The notes under the pieces are model-generated. The model was not told the DNA's origin, made no database searches, and saw only the letters and a program-made list of their open reading frames with translations. A stretch of 31,493 nucleotides of DNA from a virus. The position numbers and the translations under genes are program-made. Positions 15,059-22,345 of the stretch are shown here, piece after piece. Positions within the stretch are counted from its first letter, which is position 1. Every line of letters starts with the position of its first letter. The DNA lies in the IMG/VR virus record IMGVR_UViG_3300033148_006747, positions 1 through 31,493 of that record; one strand, 5' to 3'.

Positions 15059-16557
15059 TAGGGTAAGGCCTTTCCGCCTGACTGGCGGACAGGTGTAATT
15101 CCAAGGAATCCATTGCTTTTTACTCCTTGGGTTTGGGGTTTTTTAGCCTCTAGGTCCAGGCCTAATTCCTGGGCTTTTTCCTTTTCTCTTGCCAGCTCTT
15201 CGATTATATCATCGAAATCATGGCCTTGTTCGCTGGCAATGCGCGTGCGGCTGTTGATGCCCATAGCTATGGCTGTTTCAGAAGCTTTAACATCCTTAAG
15301 TGGGTCTATCCATGACCAGCGCCTTGGCTGCCAAATCGGTGAATTCCAACGTTCATAGGCCTCAGCAGGTAAATTGAGAACTTTTTTCAATAGGACCATT
15401 CTCAACCATTCTTCAAAAATGGGATTAATAAAATTTTCAATAAACCAGCGCTGAAGTGACATCCAGTGATCACGTTCTTCAAGTGTGGCATGTCGGGTAG
15501 AGCTATAATTAGCGTCAGCCATGTCATTTGCCAGACTTGCATAAGATACATTGAGCCCGGCTGCTGCTCCCTTGAGTATAGCCTTTATAAAATCCTCAAA
15601 CGCCGTTGTGGGATGGTCCACATCAAAGGCCTTGAAATCCCAGCCTGCAGGGAGTTGCTCGAATTTGCCGGGGCTCACTTCGGTGACTACATTGCCCAGG
15701 CTATCAGTGTCATCGCCGGGGTAAAGGGAGCCATCAGGGTTGATGAAAAAACCCATCTTGGCCGCAGCGATGCGGGATGCCACTAGCTCGCTTTCTTCAT
15801 AATTGCCCAACATATGAAGGCGTTTAAGCGCTGTAATAGGCCAGGGGACCCCTCGGCTTTGGCCTGGGTGTTCTATAATATATAAGTGAATGATCTCTTC
15901 AGCGGGTAGGATTTCGTGGTCATAGACTATACTCTCATAATAACCATCAACTGCGTCCTGAGACACTATATAATAATTTATAGGGCGCCCCCATTCATCT
16001 TTCTGAACTCCAAGAGTGATGTTTTGTCGGTTATCATTCTTATCTTCGTCTAATCTTGCTGGATCTAATATCTGAATAGCAAAACCAAATTCATTAGGAA
16101 AATTGCGAACAATTCTTATTAACGCTTCGCCATCCCGGCCGGCTGTCTTGATAATCAACTTTTGAACATCTACAAAACCTAACTGGCCGTCTACGGTGCA
16201 ATTGCCTTTTTTGCACCACTTACGCCAGGCTCTCTCGATTTGTTCATTGGCAGGACCATCAAGCACTACCTTACCTCGCGAATTGGGCGGGCGGTAAACT
16301 TTACTCTGAAGTCTAATGCCATTTGGACCAACTACATTGGTGGCAAGAAGATTTAGAAACTTGCGGCCATAATCGTTATTTTGGCAAAGGTCGCGGGACC
16401 GGGCCCGCAGTATTTTGAGCACACCGTTTTTGAGATCTTGGTCAATAGATTTGGAGGTGGTGACCCAATCATTGAGCAGGCGGTTGATGGCAGCGGCATC
16501 AAATCCGCGAAAGCCTTTGTGTTTCTTCTTGCGCTGCCAGAATTTCCAGTTAGGCAT
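15058..16557 (-). CDS. Portal protein, lambda gpB-like
   Basis: A 499-residue protein of the lambda-type portal family. It has the early RARSRDLCQNNDYGRKFLNL segment followed by NVVGPNGIRLQSK, the wing-like AGRDGEALIRIVRN, the EEIIHLYIIEHPGQSRGVPW motif and PITALKRLHMLGNYEESELV, which are characteristic. The dodecameric portal is the packaging entry and DNA exit of the head. It lies between the gpW-like connector and the protease-capsid gene. The start overlaps the connector stop by 8 bases. The last ~15 residues (GITPVRQSGGKALP) are encoded by a palindromic repeat (15073-15089), so the natural C-terminus may have been replaced by repeat-derived sequence. Confidence 0.93.
   Translation of the reverse strand: MPNWKFWQRKKKHKGFRGFDAAAINRLLNDWVTTSKSIDQDLKNGVLKILRARSRDLCQNNDYGRKFLNLLATNVVGPNGIRLQSKVYRPPNSRGKVVLDGPANEQIERAWRKWCKKGNCTVDGQLGFVDVQKLIIKTAGRDGEALIRIVRNFPNEFGFAIQILDPARLDEDKNDNRQNITLGVQKDEWGRPINYYIVSQDAVDGYYESIVYDHEILPAEEIIHLYIIEHPGQSRGVPWPITALKRLHMLGNYEESELVASRIAAAKMGFFINPDGSLYPGDDTDSLGNVVTEVSPGKFEQLPAGWDFKAFDVDHPTTAFEDFIKAILKGAAAGLNVSYASLANDMADANYSSTRHATLEERDHWMSLQRWFIENFINPIFEEWLRMVLLKKVLNLPAEAYERWNSPIWQPRRWSWIDPLKDVKASETAIAMGINSRTRIASEQGHDFDDIIEELAREKEKAQELGLDLEAKKPQTQGVKSNGFLGITPVRQSGGKALP
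15073..15089. repeat. Palindromic (REP-like) element inside the 3' end of the portal gene
   Basis: TCCGCC and GGCGGA form a perfect 6-bp inverted repeat around TGACT, with an adjoining second pairing CCTG/CAGG. It encodes the portal C-terminus (PVRQSGG). It belongs with the other GC-rich palindromes of this window. Confidence 0.6.
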
Positions 16558-17143
16558 CAGTGAACCTCACGTAAATGTTGCCCGGGTGGCCCAGGCCATT
16601 GTTTATGCGCTCCTGTCGCTTTTCCATTTCCCAGATGGCCTTGTATTTGTCGCGGAGTTCCAGTAGGCGGGGGAGTGGAAAGGAGGAAAGCACTTCCCCG
16701 CCCACTAGCATTTCCGCTTGGCCTTTGGTGGCTTTGTTCAGAAGGAGGGCTTCGCAGGCTTCATAGATTTTCTGGGCATCGGAGCGATCATCATAACCGC
16801 TGGTTTGTGTTGCATAGTTGGGTAAGATTTCTATAGTGCCGGAATCTATGGTATAACGTTCATCATCCTTAGTGACATATGCCTGCCATTTATAGATACC
16901 AGGGGAGTAATTTGCTGTGGTGGAGGGGGAAAGCTCTACGAGATAATCATCACCATCTGCTGTAGCATCAAATGTGATCTGGCCAGAGGAATTGACCAAG
17001 GCATAGGAGAGGGTCCAGCCGTCAGAGGCCTTTAGCTCATTGCCCTCCAGGTCGGTCACTTCCTCATATTCTTTCAGCCATGAGACAAAATCCCCGGCTG
17101 TAAATTTCTCGGGTTCCCGGGTTGGAAGATCGGTATCTGCCAT
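16550..17143 (-). CDS. Head-tail connector protein, gpW-like C-terminus with N-terminal Ig-like domain
   Basis: A 197-residue protein with two parts. Residues about 8-110 form a beta-sandwich-like domain (FTAGDFVSWLKEYEEVTDLE; WQAYVTKDDERYTIDSGTIE). Residues about 118-197 match the lambda gpW pattern: KIYEACEALLLNKA, then a hairpin, then PLPRLLELRDKYKAIWEME and the ending NNGLGHPGNIYVRF. gpW stabilises the filled head under the portal. I place the start at 17143, where GGGAG precedes the ATG. The frame continues upstream to 17263, but that stretch is a palindrome-rich repeat and codes an unlikely leader. It overlaps the portal start by 8 bases. Confidence 0.75.
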   Translation of the reverse strand: MADTDLPTREPEKFTAGDFVSWLKEYEEVTDLEGNELKASDGWTLSYALVNSSGQITFDATADGDDYLVELSPSTTANYSPGIYKWQAYVTKDDERYTIDSGTIEILPNYATQTSGYDDRSDAQKIYEACEALLLNKATKGQAEMLVGGEVLSSFPLPRLLELRDKYKAIWEMEKRQERINNGLGHPGNIYVRFTDA

Positions 17144-17149
17144 AAGCAC

Positions 17150-17275
17150 TCCCACTAAAAAACCGGCCAGCGCGACCCTGCCTAAGGCAGGTAAAGTGTG
17201 CGCCTGCCTGCCATCTCGAATGTGTGCGGCCATTCGATCTGGCTGCAGGCAGGGCCGCCGCACCGGCCGGAACAG
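17150..17275. repeat. Cluster of palindromic (REP-like) sequences upstream of the connector gene
   Basis: CCTGCC-TAA-GGCAGG (17177-17191) is a perfect hairpin. Further CGCCTGCCTGCC and GCAGGCAGGGC units (17200-17254) can pair with it or with each other. ACCGGCC and GGCCGG (near 17162 and 17263) form an outer pair. The stretch lies between the HTH gene and the connector. Confidence 0.6.
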
Positions 17276-17289
17276 AAAGGAGGTTGAGG

Positions 17290-17394
17290 ATGCGCCTATT
17301 AGACTACATCCAGTGTTGCGAGAAATTATGGCCTACAATATGTGGTATGTCTAGGAAGTGTTTTCACGAAATGGCCGAAACAGGCAGGTTTTAA
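17290..17394 (+). CDS. Possible small antisense-oriented protein, 34 aa
   Basis: On the plus strand, against the operon direction, an ATG follows AAAGGAGGTTGAGG, a full-strength ribosome site at good spacing. The frame gives 34 residues, MRLLDYIQCCEKLWPTICGM and 14 more, with four Cys and a basic segment, then TAA. Nothing like it is recognised. It lies in the 142-base gap between the HTH gene and the connector's palindromes, so it is not a shadow of a gene. Chance is possible; only the site strength argues for it. Confidence 0.3.
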   Translation: MRLLDYIQCCEKLWPTICGMSRKCFHEMAETGRF

Positions 17395-17405
17395 GGAAGG
17401 TTTAG

Positions 17406-17669
17406 TTAGATTTGGTTCATAAGTTTCATGAGGGCGCTGTGGCGGATCCGGAGGTACCCGCCTGGGAGGCGGAAATAATCCTCCGGGCCCAAGACATCTG
17501 TTTCAATCCATTTAAACACTGTGTTGCGATTGACTTTCAATATGTTCGCAATTTCCTTTACAGTGTAGACAACTTCTGGCTCGGGGGCCTTTTTAGGCTT
17601 TAATTGCCGCCTTCGCCTGGATTCACCTAATCCCTCAAGCCAATTGTCTGTTTTTTCGATCCAGCTCAT
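17406..17669 (-). CDS. Helix-turn-helix (excisionase/MerR-type) DNA-binding protein
   Basis: An 87-residue protein. The N-terminal 30 residues are basic (SRRRRQLKPKKAP), and residues about 34-80 form a winged helix: VYTVKEIANILKVNRNTVFK followed by WIETDVLGPEDYFRLPGGYL and RIRHSALMKLM. That is the excisionase/MerR N-terminal pattern, with helix-turn-helix, wing and a final recognition segment. Such small proteins bend DNA, act as recombination directionality factors or serve as regulators. It sits in the middle of the packaging/head genes, between the terminase and connector, which is not where excisionase normally lies. It may act on packaging or on late transcription. The DNA-binding call is good; the role is open. 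Confidence 0.75.
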   Translation of the reverse strand: MSWIEKTDNWLEGLGESRRRRQLKPKKAPEPEVVYTVKEIANILKVNRNTVFKWIETDVLGPEDYFRLPGGYLRIRHSALMKLMNQI

Positions 17670-17677
17670 TTAAGCTA

Positions 17678-17983
17678 TCAGCCCTCAGCCCTGCCTGCTG
17701 GTAAGCAGGTATCAGTAGCCAGCTTTTTTATTTCCAGAATGATTTTACCTCGTTTATTAGTTCCGATTACTAGGATATCATAAAGTGGAGCTTTGAAGCC
17801 TTTGGGGACAGGTTCAAAAAATTCTGAAATGCCTATATATTCATATTTATCCAGATCAAAATGATATAAAATATCAACTGGTACAAACTTTAATTCTGCA
17901 AATACTGCCGCTACCTCATCCGTCCGATTCTCAATAAGAATTCGATCCACAAGAAACCTTCCTAATTTTCTTTTTTCTTGCAT
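17678..17983 (-). CDS. Phage protein of unknown function, 101 aa, C-terminus from a repeat
   Basis: A 101-residue alpha/beta protein (FLVDRILIENRTDEVAAVFA; VDILYHFDLDKYEYIGISEF; YDILVIGTNKRGKIILEIKK). No family is recognised. The last residues, TDTCLPAGRAEG, come from the palindromic element at 17690-17709, so the original end was probably near residue 88. It starts one base past the stop of its upstream neighbour and is probably coupled with it. The two small genes lie between the large terminase and the HTH gene, where packaging accessories can occur. Confidence 0.6.
   Translation of the reverse strand: MQEKRKLGRFLVDRILIENRTDEVAAVFAELKFVPVDILYHFDLDKYEYIGISEFFEPVPKGFKAPLYDILVIGTNKRGKIILEIKKLATDTCLPAGRAEG
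17690..17709. repeat. Palindromic (REP-like) element in the 3' end of a phage gene
   Basis: CCTGC and GCAGG pair around TGGTAA, in the context CCTGCCTGCTGG. In frame it codes CLPAGR on the minus strand, a peptide often seen where such repeats enter genes. It is a member of the dispersed family also seen at 10644, 15073 and 17177. Confidence 0.6.
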
Positions 17984-17984
17984 G

Positions 17985-18290
17985 TTATTCCTCCTTCTTT
18001 AAACCCAAAAAGCCTGGCGGTATTTCCTGCTCAAAAAATTTCTTCAAGTCCTGATAGGCCTGGTAGGCCAGTTGTTGGTCTACGAAGTGACCGTTGAATT
18101 TGATCTGGCACTCCTCAAAATCCACTTCCACATCGTGGATCACGCTTGTCAATATGGCCCTGGGCATTGATCCGACTCCTATTCTGATTTCCACATCGTT
18201 CAAAATGTGGTCTAACCTTCTGTGATCCAGGTAAACTTCTGCCTTAAACGGATCCCCGTCTTTACAGACTATTTTCAAGGCTGTCTTCAT
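17985..18290 (-). CDS. Phage protein of unknown function, 101 aa
   Basis: A 101-residue protein with an N-terminal beta region (ALKIVCKDGDPFKAEVYLDH, followed by RIGVGSMPRAILTSVIHDVE and VDFEECQIKFNG) and a helical end (QQLAYQAYQDLKKFFEQEIP). The repeated I-x-V/E-x strands suggest a compact beta fold. No motif or family is recognised. GGAGG lies just before the ATG. It follows the large terminase by 56 bases; that gap holds only a short GCGCCTTGCGCCTTGC direct repeat. Confidence 0.65.
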   Translation of the reverse strand: MKTALKIVCKDGDPFKAEVYLDHRRLDHILNDVEIRIGVGSMPRAILTSVIHDVEVDFEECQIKFNGHFVDQQLAYQAYQDLKKFFEQEIPPGFLGLKKEE

Positions 18291-18346
18291 GATTCCTCCC
18301 CTCCTTTCTCCTTATACCTTGCGCCTTGCGCCTTGCACCTAATGCC

Positions 18347-20338
18347 TCAAATCCACTTCCCCGGCCTTTCCACCCACCCCTTGCGTGACCTTTGCCTGGG
18401 CCTGCGGGCGGTGGGGAGAGAAGTCTTTTGCCTTTCGGCCTTTTGCTCCTTTTGGCCTGGTTTCTTCCAGTATTTCACGCCCAAGTAGTCGGCCGCCACC
18501 AGGTTGTAAACCGAGCAATCCCAGGCGTGGTTTGCACGGCCCTGGGGGTTCTCCCATAGGCCTTTGTCATTGATATACTCAGCACACATCTGGCGTGCCC
18601 ATTCCTCGGTGGTCTCGCTGTGGAGGTGCCAGGCCCCGGGGTCTGCCGGGGCAATCTCCAGCTTGTGGGCCAGGATGTTTTTGTAGAAATTGACATCTGC
18701 CCGAAGTAGGCGCAGGCCTCCGGGAATGGGCTTGCTGGTGCCAGGGTACACATCCAGCTTGCTGAGAGCCCAGGGCTGGCGCATGCGCTGCTCGCCCTTG
18801 AAGGGCAGAAGCCTTCCGCGGTGGAGCCGTGCAAAGTCATACACCTCGGCCGTGCGGTGGCCCATGGCATCATGCACCACAAAACGGACACGGTATTCAT
18901 TGCCATCAATATCGAAATATGCGTCCTCAAAAAGAACCTGGGCCAGGGCCTCAAAAGTGTCCACAAAGCCCTCGCGGATCTGCCAGCTCTCAAGCGCCAG
19001 GCCATAGCCCCATGCCCGGATCTCATACCAAAAACCATTGTCCTGGGTATCCACTCCGGCGGTGAGGCAGCTTATTATGCCGCCGGAAGGCACCAGCCCC
19101 CGGGGCCGATCATCGCGAAGGGCCAGGATTTTGTCCTCTTCTCGCTCCTGGGTATAGTCGAGCCATGGCAAGGCTTGGTGTTTGTTGCGAAAGTCCTTGA
19201 GCTTGGTCTTATCAGTGAGAGAGCGCAAAAAGGCGGCCGCCACCTCTGCAAGACCGACAAAATGAGAAAGCCACGATGGAATATGAAAGGCGATCTTCAA
19301 GGGCCGCTCGGCCTCCAGATAAGGCCAAAGGCCGCGATTACCCTCACGGGCTTGCCCGCTCGTTTCGTGGGGGCGGGTGCGCCATTCACCCTTTGCTACC
19401 GCCATATCACGCATATAGTCATCCCAACGGGCCTGACAATGTTTGCACTCATACCAGGCAAGGCCTAGCAGTTCGATCTTGCGGGGATCCCGCTCATCTT
19501 CAGGCCATTTGATCTGCTCAAATTCCATCACCTGGCGCTTGCCGCACTCCGGGCAGCGCACGTGGTAGTCGAATATCACCTGGGCTTCCTGGGTGAAGGC
19601 CTTCCAGATGGGGCCATCCTCAATGGTAGGCGTGCTGACCTTCCAGATCTTGCGGCCGGAATATTTATAAGTGGTGGTGCGGGCCTCACCAAGGGATATA
19701 GGATCAGCCTCGCGCTTGCCTGCGGTCTCAGGGTACTTATCTACCTCGTCAAAGATCACGTAGCGGATGGACTTGTTGCCCAGCTTTATGGCCGAATGCG
19801 CCCATGCCATATAGATCTGCATGTGCTGGAGATTGATGCGTTTGGCCGCTTCGTCATCAGCCGAGCCTGTAAGATAGGAGCGGAGCCGGGGCGAGGTATT
19901 GATCATGGGAATGATGCGGTCTTTGGCGTTTTCTTCTGCTGTGTCGCGGTCGGGGTACACATAGAGTACGGGCCCAGGGTCTCGGTCTATGATATAGCCC
20001 ACGCAGGTGTCCACGCATGCGCTTTTGCCCACCTGTGGGGCGGAGACCACGATGATGGTCTGGACCGATGGGAAGAACGAGGCGTCCATGATGCCGGCAA
20101 GATAGGGCGTGGTGGAATTGCGCCAGCGGGTGCCCTCAAGGGGCCCGCGGGTGACCACGCGGTGTGCCTCTGCCCAGCGGAAGACTGGAATCTTGCGCCG
20201 CCGGCGGAACCGCCTGCGCTCGGGCCCGGTAAAACGCAACACCCTGGATGCTCCAGCGGCCTGCCTTGCAGGTTCGGGCACCCATGGCCGGAATATTGGA
20301 ATGTGAATGGGTTCTATTTTAGTGGCTATGTTGAGCAT
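18347..20338 (-). CDS. Terminase large subunit, lambda gpA family
   Basis: A 663-residue DNA-packaging motor of the GpA family. The ATPase half shows the Walker A-like VSAPQVGKS (98-106) and Walker B YVIFDEVD (193-200). A zinc-binding pair follows (Cys262/265 and Cys298/301, in CPECGK and CKHCQ). The nuclease half has the RNase H-type acids: Asp430 in TAGVDTQDNG, Asp490 in VVHDAMGH and Asp607 in NHAWDCSVYN. This enzyme cuts concatemers (cos-type in lambda) and drives DNA through the portal. It lies after the TerS-containing fusion gene, as in lambda. The length matches the family. GpA types usually pair with a small subunit, here the C-terminal half of the fused gene. Confidence 0.95.
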   Translation of the reverse strand: MLNIATKIEPIHIPIFRPWVPEPARQAAGASRVLRFTGPERRRFRRRRKIPVFRWAEAHRVVTRGPLEGTRWRNSTTPYLAGIMDASFFPSVQTIIVVSAPQVGKSACVDTCVGYIIDRDPGPVLYVYPDRDTAEENAKDRIIPMINTSPRLRSYLTGSADDEAAKRINLQHMQIYMAWAHSAIKLGNKSIRYVIFDEVDKYPETAGKREADPISLGEARTTTYKYSGRKIWKVSTPTIEDGPIWKAFTQEAQVIFDYHVRCPECGKRQVMEFEQIKWPEDERDPRKIELLGLAWYECKHCQARWDDYMRDMAVAKGEWRTRPHETSGQAREGNRGLWPYLEAERPLKIAFHIPSWLSHFVGLAEVAAAFLRSLTDKTKLKDFRNKHQALPWLDYTQEREEDKILALRDDRPRGLVPSGGIISCLTAGVDTQDNGFWYEIRAWGYGLALESWQIREGFVDTFEALAQVLFEDAYFDIDGNEYRVRFVVHDAMGHRTAEVYDFARLHRGRLLPFKGEQRMRQPWALSKLDVYPGTSKPIPGGLRLLRADVNFYKNILAHKLEIAPADPGAWHLHSETTEEWARQMCAEYINDKGLWENPQGRANHAWDCSVYNLVAADYLGVKYWKKPGQKEQKAERQKTSLPTARRPRQRSRKGWVERPGKWI

Positions 20339-20341
20339 TAT

Positions 20342-20728
20342 TTAGCTTCTCTCTTGAATATCAAATCTAGGATCGCGGGCCTCAAAATATAATGGTTTCT
20401 TAGCGATTTCTTTTCGAATATATTCATCTGCAAATAAGGGACATTTCTTTTCAGCTCTTAATCTAAGCCTTCTCAACCGATTTTTTGCTTTTGCTTTACG
20501 TGACCACTTTTTTTTAGCAATATATTCCGGTTCCCATGTGACTACATAACCAGGATTAGCTGCAGCTATAATCTCTAACTCTTTTGGGGGCTTTTTTTCT
20601 TTATTAGCAGCCCAATTTTTTATCTCTACTGGCCCCGCTAGCCTTATAGGCATACCCTCAGGCGGCTTTGTGTACGGATTCAACCATGTGACCGACCAAA
20701 ATCCACTATAAGCGTCATTCTTACCCAT
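20342..20728 (-). CDS. Basic protein of unknown function between terminase subunits, 128 aa
   Basis: A 128-residue, strongly basic protein. The N-terminal half is aromatic (GFWSVTWLNPYTKPPEGMPI). A central run of Lys and Arg (KKKWSRKAKAKNRLRRLRLR, about 72-91) looks like a nucleic acid-binding helix. The tail ends in ARDPRFDIQERS. It overlaps the PRTase-TerS gene by 8 bases and ends 3 bases before TerL, so it is clearly part of the packaging operon. I do not recognise a family. A DNA-binding packaging helper would fit. Confidence 0.6.
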   Translation of the reverse strand: MGKNDAYSGFWSVTWLNPYTKPPEGMPIRLAGPVEIKNWAANKEKKPPKELEIIAAANPGYVVTWEPEYIAKKKWSRKAKAKNRLRRLRLRAEKKCPLFADEYIRKEIAKKPLYFEARDPRFDIQERS

Positions 20729-21824
20729 CAGTAAACATCACGTGAAATTCCCTGGTGGAGGCATACTCGTTCATCAGCTCGCCATAAGCGTCGTGTAAAA
20801 ACCTGATAAGGTTCGGAAGCTTTGATGTATCTCCTCCCACCAGTTCTATTATTTCTCCTGCCTTTTCGTGGATCATGGCCTCAAAACCTGCCATGAGCAC
20901 GCCAGCACGGGCGGCCAGCTCCAGCTCAAAATCTGCCCTGGGGATAAGAAGCCCTTCTTCACGTTGCCTTTTGAGTTTAGCAATTTTGACCTGCTCTTCT
21001 CTAAAGGCTAGCTCAAGCTTCTCGCGGGTGCGTCGCAACTCTTCGTCATCCAGCTTGAGAGTTAACTCCTTAGGCCTAAGCCATGTGCGAGCATATTTCT
21101 GCACTGCCTTTAGAGAGAAAGTGCCATCCTTTTCAGGGCGAAGCTTGCCTTCTTTCTTAACGTGATTGTATATCGTGCTCTTCGATACCTTCCACTCATT
21201 CTTGAGGTATTCGTAGACTTCAAGGGTGTTTTTAAATGTATCCTTCCCGGCAATGGAAGGCTCAGAATCTTTGTGATTGACCTTTAGTGTTATGTCCTCG
21301 GCTTCATTTGGTTCGAGCCTGTAGTAAAACGCCAGACATGCAGGCTTCACCTCAAAACCAAAAGATTCAAGTCTCTCTTTAAAGTGCACGATGGTCCGTC
21401 CAGTTGTGCATATGTCATCGACCAATAGGATTTTTTCTCCTTTTGTTATGCCAGTGATTATGTAACTGCCGCCATAATCATCCGGTAGGGGCTTGTTGTG
21501 GTTGTATTTGCGAGTTTCGACGTTTCTTATCCTTGAGATATTTGCCCCAAATAGTCTTTGTAGCTGATTCGGCTGGTCTGATGGCTTGCTGGGTGGAATA
21601 GCCACTATCTTATCGCAACTTAATTCAGCAGCCAAAGATTCACACAGCGCTTTTACCTCTGCTGCGTGCTTGCCTTTTTTCTTAAAATCAAACACCCATT
21701 GTGTCTCGGTCTTCAATTCGTCCGAGTGATCTAGCTGGCGCAATTTTCCCAGTGAAGGTAGATATAGTTTGAAACCATAAATACCCTTCCAGATTAAAAC
21801 TCTATGTTTGAGTTCCTGTGCCAT
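20721..21824 (-). CDS. Phosphoribosyltransferase fused to terminase small subunit
   Basis: One unbroken 367-residue frame holds two recognisable parts. Residues 1-~175 look like a type I phosphoribosyltransferase (ComF-like). The PRPP loop is LLVDDICTTGRT (133-144), with a flexible-loop region (YNHNKPLPDDYGG) before it. Residues ~195-367 look like a phage small terminase: an HTH (TLEVYEYLKNEW with KVSKSTIYNHVKKEGKLRP, 200-229), a charged helix (EELRRTREKLELAFREEQVK), and an ending IELVGGDTSKLPNLIRFL with NEYASTREFHVMF. TerS recognises packaging sites and works with the TerL gene just downstream. No Met lies at the junction. A PRTase on TerS is not an arrangement I know. The gene starts 4 bases after the SLOG gene. 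Confidence 0.85.
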   Translation of the reverse strand: MAQELKHRVLIWKGIYGFKLYLPSLGKLRQLDHSDELKTETQWVFDFKKKGKHAAEVKALCESLAAELSCDKIVAIPPSKPSDQPNQLQRLFGANISRIRNVETRKYNHNKPLPDDYGGSYIITGITKGEKILLVDDICTTGRTIVHFKERLESFGFEVKPACLAFYYRLEPNEAEDITLKVNHKDSEPSIAGKDTFKNTLEVYEYLKNEWKVSKSTIYNHVKKEGKLRPEKDGTFSLKAVQKYARTWLRPKELTLKLDDEELRRTREKLELAFREEQVKIAKLKRQREEGLLIPRADFELELAARAGVLMAGFEAMIHEKAGEIIELVGGDTSKLPNLIRFLHDAYGELMNEYASTREFHVMFTDG

Positions 21825-21828
21825 CCCT

Positions 21829-22212
21829 TTATCGTCTTTTTATGTATGGCCTTCTATCTCCGTTAACAATCTCAATGCGAAGCCCTTTCTTCTTCGCCTT
21901 TCTAATCATGTCTCTTGTCCCTTTTGACTTGGCTATGTCTTCATGAAAGGCTATCACCAAATCAATGTCGGGGTTTTCATCAAGCATTTGCTGATTCCTT
22001 ATTGGTCCTGCCCCCTTGCCATACGTGTCCCAGTTCGCTGGATACACCCTAGGCGTAGGTAAGCCTATTTTTCTTGCTATTTGGTCGGCCATTCTGTCTG
22101 CACCCCGGCAGCCACCATGAATTATCAAAGTATCATGTGGCAACCTGCTCAATCTGCTATTCATAAGCTTCCAGTTGCTCCAGTACCTACTTCCTGTGAT
22201 CAATACTTTCAT
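21829..22212 (-). CDS. SLOG-family (DUF2493/YspA-like) nucleotide-binding protein
   Basis: A 127-residue Rossmann-like protein with the SLOG pattern: KVLITGSRYW (2-11), the glycine loop IHGGCRGADRMAD (31-43), AGPIRNQQMLD (68-78), AFHEDIAKSKGTRDM (88-102) and basic end GDRRPYIKRR. SLOG domains (related to LOG, DprA and the TIR-like sensors) bind or process nucleotide-derived ligands. I choose the start at 22212, where GGGAAG precedes the ATG; the frame upstream reads into structured DNA. It lies 4 bases before the PRTase-TerS gene and they are probably cotranslated. Nucleotide-binding plus a PRPP-binding enzyme suggests a shared ligand. The actual substrate is unknown. Confidence 0.85.
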   Translation of the reverse strand: MKVLITGSRYWSNWKLMNSRLSRLPHDTLIIHGGCRGADRMADQIARKIGLPTPRVYPANWDTYGKGAGPIRNQQMLDENPDIDLVIAFHEDIAKSKGTRDMIRKAKKKGLRIEIVNGDRRPYIKRR

Positions 22213-22239
22213 TTTTCTTCCCTTTGTTGCCGCTTTCCC

Positions 22240-22279
22240 ATATCTTGTGCTTCCCGGAGGCCTCCGCAATACAAGATAT
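22240..22279. promoter_or_regulatory. Perfect double palindrome upstream of the SLOG gene
   Basis: ATATCTTGT (22240-22248) and ACAAGATAT (22271-22279) are exact inverted arms. Between them lies CGGAGGCCTCCG (22255-22266), itself a perfect 12-bp palindrome. The element ends 28 bases upstream of the SLOG start. In lambda the cos/TerS-binding site stands just before the terminase genes, so this could be a packaging site. A repressor operator or an RNA hairpin in the leader are alternatives. Confidence 0.5.
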
Positions 22280-22345
22280 TGTGGTTAGCCCGCCCTCACG
22301 CCAGAGCCCTCTATGGGGTTGGACTTGCATGGCCACCTCTTACCC

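Noticed and set aside
17144-17263. N-terminal extension of the connector gene
   Set aside because: The 40 added residues are coded by palindromic repeats; ATG at 17143 has its own GGGAG site.
19562-20392. 276-codon frame on the plus strand
   Set aside because: It lies opposite the large terminase, whose motifs are clear. The plus frame has no recognisable domain.
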